5,654 nucleotides of DNA from Thermococcus sp. (GCA_027023165.1 JALVWX010000254.1:1-5654); one strand, 5' to 3'; shown: positions 1-5,349, counted from the first letter of the stretch. Notes: a model not told the origin generated them from the sequence alone. Numbers and translations are program-made.

Positions 1-132
1 GTCAAGCCCCTGACCAACCGAAAGATTTTGGGCCTGAACGCCTATCGCCTCAATGACCACTTCTTCTTCAAGTACGGGAAATGTTTAAGTTCTCCCGCGC
101 TGAAGAAGAACCAACCGAGTGGGGAGAAGTAG
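1..132 (+). CDS. 3' end of an unidentified gene (partial, starts before window)
   Basis: Frame 1 is open from the first base to a TAG at 130-132 and gives 43 residues. The first 27 read like a normal conserved protein C-terminus, with NRKILGLNAYRLNDHFFFKY near the middle and GC-rich Thermococcus-like codons. The last 16 or so (from CLSSPALKK onward) use different codons (TGT, TTA, AGT, TCT) and look like low-information sequence, so the native end may have been replaced by read-through into new DNA. The stop lies 15 bases before the next ATG, and the ribosome-binding site sits in that gap, so the two genes could be co-transcribed. I do not recognise the family. A chance open frame of this length is possible, but the good codon use in the first part argues against it. 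Confidence 0.5.
   Translation, partial: VKPLTNRKILGLNAYRLNDHFFFKYGKCLSSPALKKNQPSGEK
61..110. repeat. Inverted repeat / potential 50-nt hairpin
   Basis: TTCTTCTTCA at 61-70 is perfectly complementary to TGAAGAAGAA at 101-110. Inside it, CGGGA at 75-79 pairs with TCCCG at 93-97, and 72-73 can pair with 99-100 (one G-U). The loop is 80-92 and contains a TATA-like GTTTAAG. The outer arms are also FFFK codons of the upstream frame and are low in complexity, which raises the chance of coincidence. The hairpin could be an mRNA structure, an old terminator, or a mark of a junction. Confidence 0.35.
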
Positions 133-134
133 TA

Positions 135-140
135 GAGGTG
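135..140 (+). promoter_or_regulatory. Ribosome-binding site for the 568-residue gene
   Basis: GAGGTG lies 7 bases before the ATG at 148. It matches the archaeal 16S tail complement (GGAGGTGAT) and supports ATG 148 as the real start. Confidence 0.75.
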
Positions 141-147
141 GAGAAGA

Positions 148-1854
148 ATGGTGCCGTTTCCGAGTGCTGAATATTATACTGATCCGCTTGATAAAAGAAA
201 GCGGCTAAAAACATCATGGGCAAACGACTACCTCCGAGAGCATCCTGACGGCAACGGACTTCTACTACCACGAATGAAAGAAGAGATACGGAAGGATGAA
301 GCGTGGCGGACAATCCTGGGACCGACACACGATGCCGTGCAGGTCGTGGGGAAAGGCGGATGGAAAGACGCGGTAGCCCATGGGCTGGCAGAGTACTGGA
401 CAAAGGTGGCGTTCGCTGCTGGGGGCGTGGACCCAAAACACGCATACCTGGCAGGAGCAGGGGCAATAAAACCGAAGATGCACGACAAGAAACGATATGA
501 AACCTTGGAGCATCATTTGTTTGAGGAAGAAACCATTTCTGAGAGAATGAAAGCTATGTACGATGTCGCGCAAGTATGGGGCATTCCTCCAGAAACTGCG
601 AAGAAGCTGGCGGCGGCGTATCCGGACTTCTTGAGGGCGGCGATAGCGCTGTCAAATGTGGCTGAAAGGGCATACGAATATGGATACGGCAAAGAAGCAC
701 ACAAAAAGTTCTTGCAGGGCATACTAAAACCAGCTGAGATAGATGCACTCATAGAAATAATGGAAAGCAAAATCACTCCGCCGCATTACTTGGTCAAGAA
801 GTTTGCACGTCCAGAAGAGCTTGAAGCAATATACAAGGTACACAAGAGGTTCTTGGATATGTTCCCGCACCTCTTTGAAGAGAAGAAAACACCCTTTGAA
901 GAGCTTATACCGGAGGAAAGGAGAAAGGAATTGGACGAGATTATTGAGCTAGAGAACAAGCTCGCTGAAGGAGTGATTAAGAAGAAGATTTTGGCGGAGT
1001 ACATACTGCCCGAGAGAAAAGAAAAAAGGCTCGTCCAACTGAAAAAGGAACACTACTTGGACGCGCTACGGAGACTCGGGCTTGTAGAGGAAAAACCCTC
1101 CGTAACGCATCAGAAGCCCATAACAACGCCGACCGCTCAGAGCAAGCCCAGCGATCCGCTCGCCGTGAGGAAGGAAAAGGAAAGATTTACCATACACGAC
1201 GTGGACATGAGCAAGGTGGAGAAGCATCCCGAGACGGGGTTGCCCATAATAAGAAACGGAGATCAGATCGTGGTCCTACCGCCACACAAGCACCCGAAGG
1301 AGATACCGAACGTGCACGAAGAGGCCAAAGACCTGGGAATCCATGCAATAGTACGAAATGGGATACGGGACGGCGCAAGCATTCAGGATGTTGAACAAAT
1401 AGGTAACGAGATTCTAAGACTTATGAAATGGGTTCGAGAAGAAGCTATCCACAACCCAAACAGGAACCCTGATGAGATAATGAGAGAAGCAGCAGAAAAG
1501 TGGGAAAAAATAAAAGAAAAATACACTAACAAGGCAGCAAACAACAAAGGAGTAAGAATAATGCTAATTAGCGGGCGGCGACTCTTTAAAATAGGCGCTA
1601 TGACAAAAAAGGAGATACCTACATACACTTCGGACCACCTTGCAACAGAAATCGCTGCTGGAGAAGTAGCGTTGGCAGAAGCGATAAAAATAGCGAAAGA
1701 TATGTACGCACATCCTGAAAAATACGGGTTAGATAAAGTTGCTGATGACAAAGCTCGAAGAATTCAAATGATTCGGATACTCTCTGATTTGTTCCATAAC
1801 AAAAAGAAAGTAATCGGCTTCCCACACAAAGAAAAAGTACTGGGGGAGTGGTAG
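148..1854 (+). CDS. Orphan 568-residue charged helical protein, function unknown
   Basis: The ATG at 148 has a strong ribosome-binding site 7 bases upstream, and the frame is open to TAG at 1852-1854. I do not recognise a family. The protein is rich in Lys and Glu, has no signal peptide or membrane segment, and appears to have two parts. Residues 1 to about 313 are mostly helical, with coiled-coil-like Glu/Lys stretches around 240-305. A Pro/Thr/Ser-rich linker follows at about 314-341. Residues 342-568 start with a short strand-rich piece (LPIIRNGDQIVVLPPHKHP) and then return to helices. No Walker, nuclease or cysteine-cluster motif is visible. GC is uneven by my hand count of 60-base lines: about 55-60% near 361-420, 601-660 and 1081-1380, but only 30-45% from 1381 to the end, unlike the GC-rich genes to the right. 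Uneven GC and lack of a recognisable family suggest a gene carried by a virus- or plasmid-derived element. A structural or DNA-packaging role would be a guess. Confidence 0.85.
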   Translation: MVPFPSAEYYTDPLDKRKRLKTSWANDYLREHPDGNGLLLPRMKEEIRKDEAWRTILGPTHDAVQVVGKGGWKDAVAHGLAEYWTKVAFAAGGVDPKHAYLAGAGAIKPKMHDKKRYETLEHHLFEEETISERMKAMYDVAQVWGIPPETAKKLAAAYPDFLRAAIALSNVAERAYEYGYGKEAHKKFLQGILKPAEIDALIEIMESKITPPHYLVKKFARPEELEAIYKVHKRFLDMFPHLFEEKKTPFEELIPEERRKELDEIIELENKLAEGVIKKKILAEYILPERKEKRLVQLKKEHYLDALRRLGLVEEKPSVTHQKPITTPTAQSKPSDPLAVRKEKERFTIHDVDMSKVEKHPETGLPIIRNGDQIVVLPPHKHPKEIPNVHEEAKDLGIHAIVRNGIRDGASIQDVEQIGNEILRLMKWVREEAIHNPNRNPDEIMREAAEKWEKIKEKYTNKAANNKGVRIMLISGRRLFKIGAMTKKEIPTYTSDHLATEIAAGEVALAEAIKIAKDMYAHPEKYGLDKVADDKARRIQMIRILSDLFHNKKKVIGFPHKEKVLGEW

Positions 1855-1856
1855 AT

Positions 1857-2054
1857 ATGAAGAAAGTCAAAGCATCAAAAAAACAGGATGTTCAAACTAT
1901 CTATTTTAGATGCAGTACCTTTTTTCTATTTTGTATCTTGAAATTAATAACGATTACTCTTTGCTATGAATGGACACAGGGAGTTAAACGAAGAGGAGAC
2001 CTCAAGAGGCACACTTGTTTGGATTCATTAGGATGTGTCGATTTGTTTATGTAA
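1857..2054 (+). CDS. Doubtful small ORF, 65 residues
   Basis: An ATG at 1857 lies 2 bases after the stop of the 568-residue gene, with GGAG about 8 bases upstream, so translation is possible. The product has a basic start (MKKVKASKK), a short hydrophobic Phe/Leu/Ile stretch around residues 22-36 and four cysteines. However, the frame runs through a T-rich terminator-like tract (1920-1932), the local GC is very low (17 of 60 bases in 1921-1980) and the protein resembles nothing I know. It is more likely a chance ORF in AT-rich spacer DNA than a gene. Confidence 0.2.
   Translation: MKKVKASKKQDVQTIYFRCSTFFLFCILKLITITLCYEWTQGVKRRGDLKRHTCLDSLGCVDLFM
1920..1932 (+). terminator. T-rich terminator candidate after the 568-residue gene
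   Basis: A run of six T (1920-1925) is followed closely by four T (1929-1932), about 65 bases past the stop at 1854. Oligo-T tracts without a hairpin are the usual intrinsic terminators of Thermococcales. Confidence 0.45.
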
Positions 2055-2061
2055 AAATAAA
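2053..2061 (-). terminator. T-rich terminator candidate after the radical SAM gene
   Basis: Read on the minus strand, this is TTTATTTTT, about 45 bases past the stop codon at 2107-2109. It fits a weak oligo-T terminator for the peptide / radical SAM operon. Confidence 0.35.
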
Positions 2062-2106
2062 GTGGAGCTTAGAAATCCCTGCCAGATGTTTTAAACGAGA
2101 ACACCC

Positions 2107-3321
2107 TCATCCCTTCTCCAGCTTCACCCTGCACGCGGGACTCGGCGCGTTGTAATCCCCGCGGTAGATCAAACTCTCGCCCGGGCAACCGCCCCGGCAG
2201 GACTTGAAAAGCGAGCACTTAGCACACTCAGTCCTGCTCAAGTCCCGCTTGAGCTTTCCCCACTCCCTCTTTCTCCAGATCTCAATAAGCCTCTCCTCCC
2301 TCACGCTTCCGAAGTGGAAGAAGGGGTACCTGAGAACAAGGCACGGGTAAACGTCGCCCGTCGAGGAGATGAAAACCTGCGAGGTTCCGGCCGCGCAGGG
2401 GTAGAATGATTCAGCCTTAATCTCTAAGGGGGCGCCCAATTCTCCCCCGGAAACCGGGACGCCGAGCTTCTCAGCCTCCCTTTTGACTCCTTCGACGGTC
2501 TTCAGGTACTCAGCGTATGTTACGGCTTTCCTCAGTCTTCCGGCTGGTAAACCCCACGCTATCCTGAAGGATTCTATCCCGAACTTCGAGACCTCGCGGT
2601 ATAGCGGTAAGGCCTCGCCCCTGTTCTCTGGAACCAGGGTGAAGGCAACGGAAACCGGGAGGTTCTCCCTTACGAGCGCTTTGATTCCCGCGATGGCTTT
2701 CCCGTAGCTTCCTTTGCCCCTTATCGAGTCGTGGGCTTGCTCTAAACCGTCGAGGGAAACCTGGACCTCATCAATCCTCTCGTCTAAAAGCTTTCCAAGC
2801 TCTTCGGCGTGCTCTTCAAGCAGAGTCCCGTTCGTGAGGAGCCTTATTGACAAACCCTTCTCTTTGGCTCGCTTGAGGATTCGGAAGAAGCCCGGGTGGA
2901 TTAACGGTTCTCCGCCGGTGAGGGTGAGCCTCACCGCGTAATCGCTTATCTCGTCAACGAGTTTTAGCCATTCTTCGGTTGTGAGTTCGTTTGGAAGCGG
3001 CTTCCCGGCAGGGACGATGCAGTGCTTGCATCTGAGGTTGCAGTTTCGGGTTAGCTCGAAGATCACGCTCGCCGGCGCGTTGAGCCTCTCGAGTTCTATT
3101 CCGAGGCTCGTTAGGTGCCCTATGAAGTCTCCAACCGTGTATTTTTCACCGTCGTATTCGAGCATGGCTTTTCTCAGTTCTTCCGCGCCCGGAAGGTTCT
3201 CCTTCAGGGCTTTGAACTCCTCCGGCTCAAGCTCGAAGATTCCGCCGGAAGAAGGGCAGAAGGCGAAGAATATCCTTCCGTCGCCGTAGAGGAGTGGCCT
3301 GCCCCTCACTCGCTTTCCCAT
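2107..3321 (-). CDS. Radical SAM/SPASM enzyme with PqqD-like N-terminus, probable peptide maturase
   Basis: The product has 404 residues from the ATG at 3321. Residues 1-80 look like a PqqD-type winged-helix peptide-binding (RRE) domain: short strands ending in GGIFELEPEEF, then helices. The radical SAM core follows, with the CxxxCxxC cluster at C94, C98 and C101 and the SAM-contact motif TGGEP at 135-139. The C-terminal SPASM domain matches the family pattern exactly: C309-X12-G-X4-C327, then C366-X2-C369-X5-C375-X3-C379, then C397, enough ligands for two auxiliary 4Fe-4S clusters. Enzymes of this layout usually modify ribosomal peptides (sactipeptides, PqqE type, cyclophane formers), though some maturate enzymes or act on small molecules. 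The start overlaps the 3' end of a small acidic ORF, which suggests translational coupling and makes that ORF the likely substrate or partner. Other starts are GTG 3336 and GTG 3309, the latter giving a GTGA overlap. The ATG is preferred because of GGTGG just upstream. The enzyme class is certain; the substrate is inferred. Confidence 0.93.
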   Translation of the reverse strand: MGKRVRGRPLLYGDGRIFFAFCPSSGGIFELEPEEFKALKENLPGAEELRKAMLEYDGEKYTVGDFIGHLTSLGIELERLNAPASVIFELTRNCNLRCKHCIVPAGKPLPNELTTEEWLKLVDEISDYAVRLTLTGGEPLIHPGFFRILKRAKEKGLSIRLLTNGTLLEEHAEELGKLLDERIDEVQVSLDGLEQAHDSIRGKGSYGKAIAGIKALVRENLPVSVAFTLVPENRGEALPLYREVSKFGIESFRIAWGLPAGRLRKAVTYAEYLKTVEGVKREAEKLGVPVSGGELGAPLEIKAESFYPCAAGTSQVFISSTGDVYPCLVLRYPFFHFGSVREERLIEIWRKREWGKLKRDLSRTECAKCSLFKSCRGGCPGESLIYRGDYNAPSPACRVKLEKG

Positions 3322-3440
3322 TCCACCACGCCCCACTCGTCCCTCTCGCTCAGGTCTTCCTCCTCCGTATCGAGCAGTCCGATGCTCTTCCAGAGCGGAT
3401 CGCTGTGGAGTTCTTTGAGAGCCTCTCCCTTTTCTCTCAC
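3306..3440 (-). CDS. Small acidic peptide, possible RiPP precursor for the adjacent radical SAM enzyme
   Basis: The frame ends in TGA at 3306-3308, overlapping the radical SAM start by 16 bases. I choose the GTG at 3440 (44 residues). A TATA box (TTTAAA, 3472-3477) lies inside the longer frame and predicts a transcript start near 3450, and AGGGTG sits about 5 bases before this GTG. Longer forms from GTG 3488 or TTG 3491 (61 residues) would begin upstream of that promoter. The peptide carries 15 Asp/Glu against 5 Lys/Arg, and its last 21 residues hold 11 acids. It has Trp at 17, 36 and 41, and no Cys. The N-terminal half (MREKGEALKELHSDPLWKSI) could be a helical leader and the acidic Trp-containing tail (residues 24-44) a core. 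Lack of Cys rules out a thioether peptide but not Trp- or acid-side-chain crosslinks. It could instead be a small accessory or antitoxin-like protein. I recognise no family. Confidence 0.6.
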   Translation of the reverse strand: MREKGEALKELHSDPLWKSIGLLDTEEEDLSERDEWGVVEWESE

Positions 3441-3469
3441 CCCGGACACCCTTACTAATTTGAGTCCGG

Positions 3470-3480
3470 CCTTTAAATAC
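3470..3480 (-). promoter_or_regulatory. Promoter (TATA box) of the peptide / radical SAM operon
   Basis: On the minus strand the site reads GTATTTAAAGG, a good archaeal TATA box. About 25 bases downstream, transcription would start near 3450, just before the GTG at 3440. The palindromic TTTAAA at 3496-3501 could be an alternative box for this strand. Confidence 0.55.
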
Positions 3481-3490
3481 GCTTCCACCA

Positions 3491-3502
3491 AAACCTTTAA
3501 AA
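3491..3502 (+). promoter_or_regulatory. Promoter (BRE/TATA) of the ZIP transporter
   Basis: AAACC followed by TTTAAAA (3496-3502) is a typical BRE/TATA arrangement. It predicts initiation around 3522-3526, inside the palindrome at 3513-3528, and gives a leader of about 20-25 bases before the ATG at 3547. Confidence 0.6.
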
Positions 3503-3512
3503 CCCTAAAAGC

Positions 3513-3528
3513 ATTAGGTTAACCTAAT
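3513..3528. promoter_or_regulatory. 16-bp perfect palindrome, probable DtxR-family metalloregulator operator
   Basis: ATTAGGTTAACCTAAT is perfectly self-complementary. Its half site TTAGGTTA/AACCTAA matches the outer arms of the well-known DtxR/IdeR box (TTAGGTTAGCCTAACCTAA), but the two halves lie closer together. It covers the predicted start of the ZIP transcript, about 11 bases past the TATA box, the standard place for an archaeal repressor to block RNA polymerase. The gene it controls is a divalent-metal transporter, which fits. The regulator itself is not in this window. Confidence 0.65.
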
Positions 3529-3532
3529 AAAA

Positions 3533-3543
3533 GGAGCGGTGAT
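3533..3543 (+). promoter_or_regulatory. Ribosome-binding site of the ZIP gene
   Basis: GGAGCGGTGAT carries two matches to the 16S tail complement (GGAG and GGTGAT) and ends 3 bases before ATG 3547. A nearer ATG at 3542 is out of frame. Confidence 0.65.
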
Positions 3544-3546
3544 GGC

Positions 3547-4356
3547 ATGCTCGAGAACTTCATAGCCAGCCTCGCTGAGTGGATACTCAGCGTTTCCAAC
3601 GGCGAGATGATGTGGGTGGCCTTCTACGCGGGCCTTTTTGTGGCGGTAATGACCTCCCTCGGCGCCTTGGTCGCTATATTCGCCAAACGCCTCCCGGAGG
3701 GTGGGGTGGACTTCGCGCTGAGCTTCGCCGCGGGGGTTATGATAGTCGCCGCCTTCACATCGCTCATCCTCCCCGCGATAGAGAGCACGGACTCCTTTGC
3801 CCCGGCGGGAATAGGCATAGCCCTCGGCGTTCTGCTCATCTACGTGATAGACCGCCTTCTGCCCCACGAGCATCTCGTTAAGGGCTACGAGGGGCCGAGG
3901 TCGATGAAGGAGCGCCTCAGAAAGGTCTGGCTGTTGGTTATAGCCGTTATAATTCACAACCTGCCTGAGGGAATGGCGGTTGGAACTTCCCTCGTCTACA
4001 ACCTCGAGGTCGGCCTCGTCACGACGATAGCGATTGGCATACAGGACTTCCCGGAGGGAACGGTGGTTTCCCTCCCGCTCGCGGCCATCCAGAAAAAGAG
4101 ACTCCAGCCGATCCTGATGGGTGTCCTGAGCGGCTTCGCGGAGATGGCGATGGTTCTGCTCGGTGCCTACTTCTTCACTCTCTTCAGCTGGCTCCTACCG
4201 TATGGCCTCGGAATGGCCGGCGGCGCGATGCTCTACGTAACGGTCAAGGAGATGATACCGGAGATATACAAGGGGGAGAAGAGCGAGACGCTGGTCACCC
4301 TAGGCTTCTTCGCCGGCTTCTATGTCATGCTCCTCCTCGACTCAATGCTCGGCTAA
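3547..4356 (+). CDS. ZIP-family divalent metal transporter (GufA/ZupT-like)
   Basis: This 269-residue membrane protein should import divalent metal ions (Zn, Mn or Fe) across the cytoplasmic membrane. About eight hydrophobic segments are visible, with the usual hydrophilic loop around 102-127. The signature helix has H137-N138-L-P-E141, and the next has Q166-D167-F-P-E170. With M65 and E199 (in SGFAEM), these line up with residues that bind the two metals in the Bordetella bronchiseptica ZIP structure, so a complete binuclear site seems to be present. A further EMIPE at 235-239 is typical of the family. Length is normal for bacterial and archaeal ZIPs. The promoter carries a DtxR-like palindrome, which favours Fe or Mn over Zn as the main substrate; that point is inference. 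The gene is divergent from the peptide / radical SAM operon and overlaps the convergent UPF0200 gene by 15 bases. Confidence 0.93.
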   Translation: MLENFIASLAEWILSVSNGEMMWVAFYAGLFVAVMTSLGALVAIFAKRLPEGGVDFALSFAAGVMIVAAFTSLILPAIESTDSFAPAGIGIALGVLLIYVIDRLLPHEHLVKGYEGPRSMKERLRKVWLLVIAVIIHNLPEGMAVGTSLVYNLEVGLVTTIAIGIQDFPEGTVVSLPLAAIQKKRLQPILMGVLSGFAEMAMVLLGAYFFTLFSWLLPYGLGMAGGAMLYVTVKEMIPEIYKGEKSETLVTLGFFAGFYVMLLLDSMLG

Positions 4357-4899
4357 AATCCTGTCGACCAGCTCCCTCACCTTTTTCTCGTAGTCGTCGT
4401 GGCTTCCGTCGTTGACGAGCATGTAGTCCGCCATCGCTATGACGTTGCCGATGCCGAACTTAAGCTCCTTCCAGTCCCTCTCCTCGAAGTCCTCCCAGGT
4501 TTTCGGGTCGTCGTGTCTGCCCCTCGCCTTGAGCCGCTCGAAGCGCTGTTTCGGCGGCGTGTGGACGGCGATGATTATTATCTCCTCCCCGGGGAAGGAA
4601 CTGCGGAAGGTCCCGACCTCGTCGAGCGAACGGACGCCGTCTATCACTATGACCCTGTGCTTCCCCAAAAGACCCTTCACCTTCCTGACGGTGAGCTTTG
4701 CTACCGCGTTCTGCCCCAGTTCCTGGCGGAGCCTTATGCTGACCCTCGCAACGTCCTCCTTGGTCAGCTGAAGCCCCCTCTTGAGGGTCTCCTCCCTCAC
4801 AACGTCGCCCATAGAAACGCTGGGAAAACCCCTCTTCTCGAACTCCTTCACAATCTTGCTCTTCCCCGAACCAGGCATTCCGGTCACGATGATGATCAT
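4342..4899 (-). CDS. UPF0200 family P-loop nucleotide kinase-like protein
   Basis: The 185-residue product from ATG 4899 begins with a hydrophobic strand and a Walker A loop, GMPGSGKS at residues 7-14. It has a Walker B-like VIDGVRS at 85-91 and an Arg-rich lid region around 112-121 (RLKARGRHDD), as in adenylate, cytidylate and dephospho-CoA kinases. It closely resembles the archaeal UPF0200 proteins as I remember them. The cellular substrate is not established. T. kodakarensis has a separate GTP-dependent dephospho-CoA kinase (DUF359), so that activity need not be assigned here. A GTG at 4908 would add three residues, but ATG 4899 has GGGTGGG about 4 bases upstream and gives the usual family N-terminus. 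The 3' end overlaps the convergent ZIP gene, and no oligo-T terminator is visible beyond the stop. Confidence 0.93.
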   Translation of the reverse strand: MIIIVTGMPGSGKSKIVKEFEKRGFPSVSMGDVVREETLKRGLQLTKEDVARVSIRLRQELGQNAVAKLTVRKVKGLLGKHRVIVIDGVRSLDEVGTFRSSFPGEEIIIIAVHTPPKQRFERLKARGRHDDPKTWEDFEERDWKELKFGIGNVIAMADYMLVNDGSHDDYEKKVRELVDRILAEH

Positions 4900-4928
4900 A
4901 GTGCCCACCCGGGGTAACCTGGGAGGCG

Positions 4929-4938
4929 CTTAAAAACG
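4929..4938 (-). promoter_or_regulatory. Promoter (TATA box) of the UPF0200 gene
   Basis: The minus strand reads CGTTTTTAAG, with the box about 33 bases before ATG 4899. This gives a short leader, as is usual in Thermococcales. Confidence 0.5.
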
Positions 4939-4958
4939 TTGGGATTAGTTAGGGGGGC

Positions 4959-4970
4959 AAAAATTTTTAA
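4959..4970 (+). promoter_or_regulatory. Promoter (TATA box) of the small membrane protein gene
   Basis: The A/T-only block AAAAATTTTTAA follows a G-run. It should direct initiation near 4990, about 13 bases before ATG 5003. Together with the box at 4929-4938 it makes a compact divergent promoter. Confidence 0.55.
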
Positions 4971-4992
4971 GGTTTGTCTACAGAACACAATT

Positions 4993-4998
4993 GGTGAG
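4993..4998 (+). promoter_or_regulatory. Ribosome-binding site deciding the start at 5003
   Basis: GGTGAG lies 4 bases before ATG 5003. In-frame TTG 4991 and GTG 4994 overlap this site and sit at the predicted transcript start, so they are unlikely starts. Confidence 0.65.
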
Positions 4999-5002
4999 AA
5001 CC

Positions 5003-5347
5003 ATGAACGTTGAATGGTTCATTATTGGACTCATAGTTACGTTTCTCGTAAACATACCGTTCGGCTTCTGGAGGGCGCACGCAAAGAGAACCGGCAGCAA
5101 ACTCGAGTGGGCGCTGGCGGTTCATCTGCCCGTCCCGCTGGTCGTTCTCATGCGCTATCTCGCCGGGTTAAGCTGGAACGCCTCCGGCGCCCCCATGATA
5201 CTGATATTTGTCTTGGCGTACTTCCTCGGCCAGAGAACCGGTGGGAAGCTCTACGCCAGGGCACACGAGCGCGGTCTGAACCCGGGCAGGAGCATAGTTG
5301 TCTTCTGGAGGAGCACGGGGGGGTCGAGGGGGAACCCCTCTGATTGA
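5003..5347 (+). CDS. Small three-helix membrane protein, conserved, function unknown
   Basis: The product has 114 residues and three likely membrane segments, at about 4-22, 36-55 and 62-77. They are separated by a basic loop (RAHAKRTGSK) and followed by a basic cytoplasmic tail containing GQRTGGK and ARAHERG. It looks like a small Thermococcales-specific family of unknown function that I recall lying next to hel308, but I cannot confirm this. No cysteine, metal or transporter motif is visible. The tail from about residue 103 (RSTGGSRGNPSD) is encoded by G-runs (seven G at 5317-5323, five at 5328-5332), where a base slip would change the end, so the exact C-terminus is less certain. The stop is two bases from the convergent hel308 stop codon. 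Confidence 0.8.
   Translation: MNVEWFIIGLIVTFLVNIPFGFWRAHAKRTGSKLEWALAVHLPVPLVVLMRYLAGLSWNASGAPMILIFVLAYFLGQRTGGKLYARAHERGLNPGRSIVVFWRSTGGSRGNPSD
5326..5340. repeat. Perfect 6-bp hairpin at convergent gene ends
   Basis: GAGGGG (5326-5331), a GAA loop and CCCCTC (5335-5340) form a tight, GC-rich hairpin just before the stop of the membrane protein gene. It lies just past the hel308 stop on the other strand. It may protect or end transcripts, although archaeal terminators do not normally need hairpins. Confidence 0.4.
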
Positions 5348-5349
5348 AA

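Larger units (their letters stand above)
1855..2106. other. AT-rich intergenic spacer at probable island edge
   Basis: Between the 568-residue gene and the radical SAM gene lie about 250 AT-rich bases. Apart from the doubtful ORF at 1857-2054 and two T-rich tracts, I see no tRNA, C/D-box motif pair, CRISPR repeat or strong hairpin. GC jumps from roughly 30-40% here to about 63% in 2161-2220. Confidence 0.6.

Noticed and set aside
1741..1760. GCTGATGACA, resembling a C box of a C/D-box guide RNA
   Set aside because: It lies inside the 568-residue coding frame, and no properly spaced D box (CTGA) partner was found.
1990..2040. Short complementary pieces (GAGG/CCTC, ACAC/GTGT) in the AT-rich spacer
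   Set aside because: Stems are only four bases long and do not combine into one structure.
60..2106. Flanking direct repeats (att sites) around the proposed island
   Set aside because: Only short shared pieces such as GAGTGG and ATGTTT were seen, no more than expected by chance. The left edge may lie outside the window.
3441..3491. Longer N-terminus (to TTG 3491 or GTG 3488) for the small acidic peptide
   Set aside because: The added stretch contains a strong TATA box, and its start would lie upstream of the predicted transcript start. It remains possible if the 3496-3501 box is used instead.
3115..3522. Plus-strand ORF of 135 codons across the radical SAM start and promoter region
   Set aside because: It lies antisense to the clearly real radical SAM and peptide genes, is Ser-rich as expected of a shadow frame, and crosses two promoters.
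4399..4917. Plus-strand ORF of 172 codons
   Set aside because: It is the complement of the UPF0200 gene, whose family motifs are unmistakable. High GC keeps the opposite frame open.
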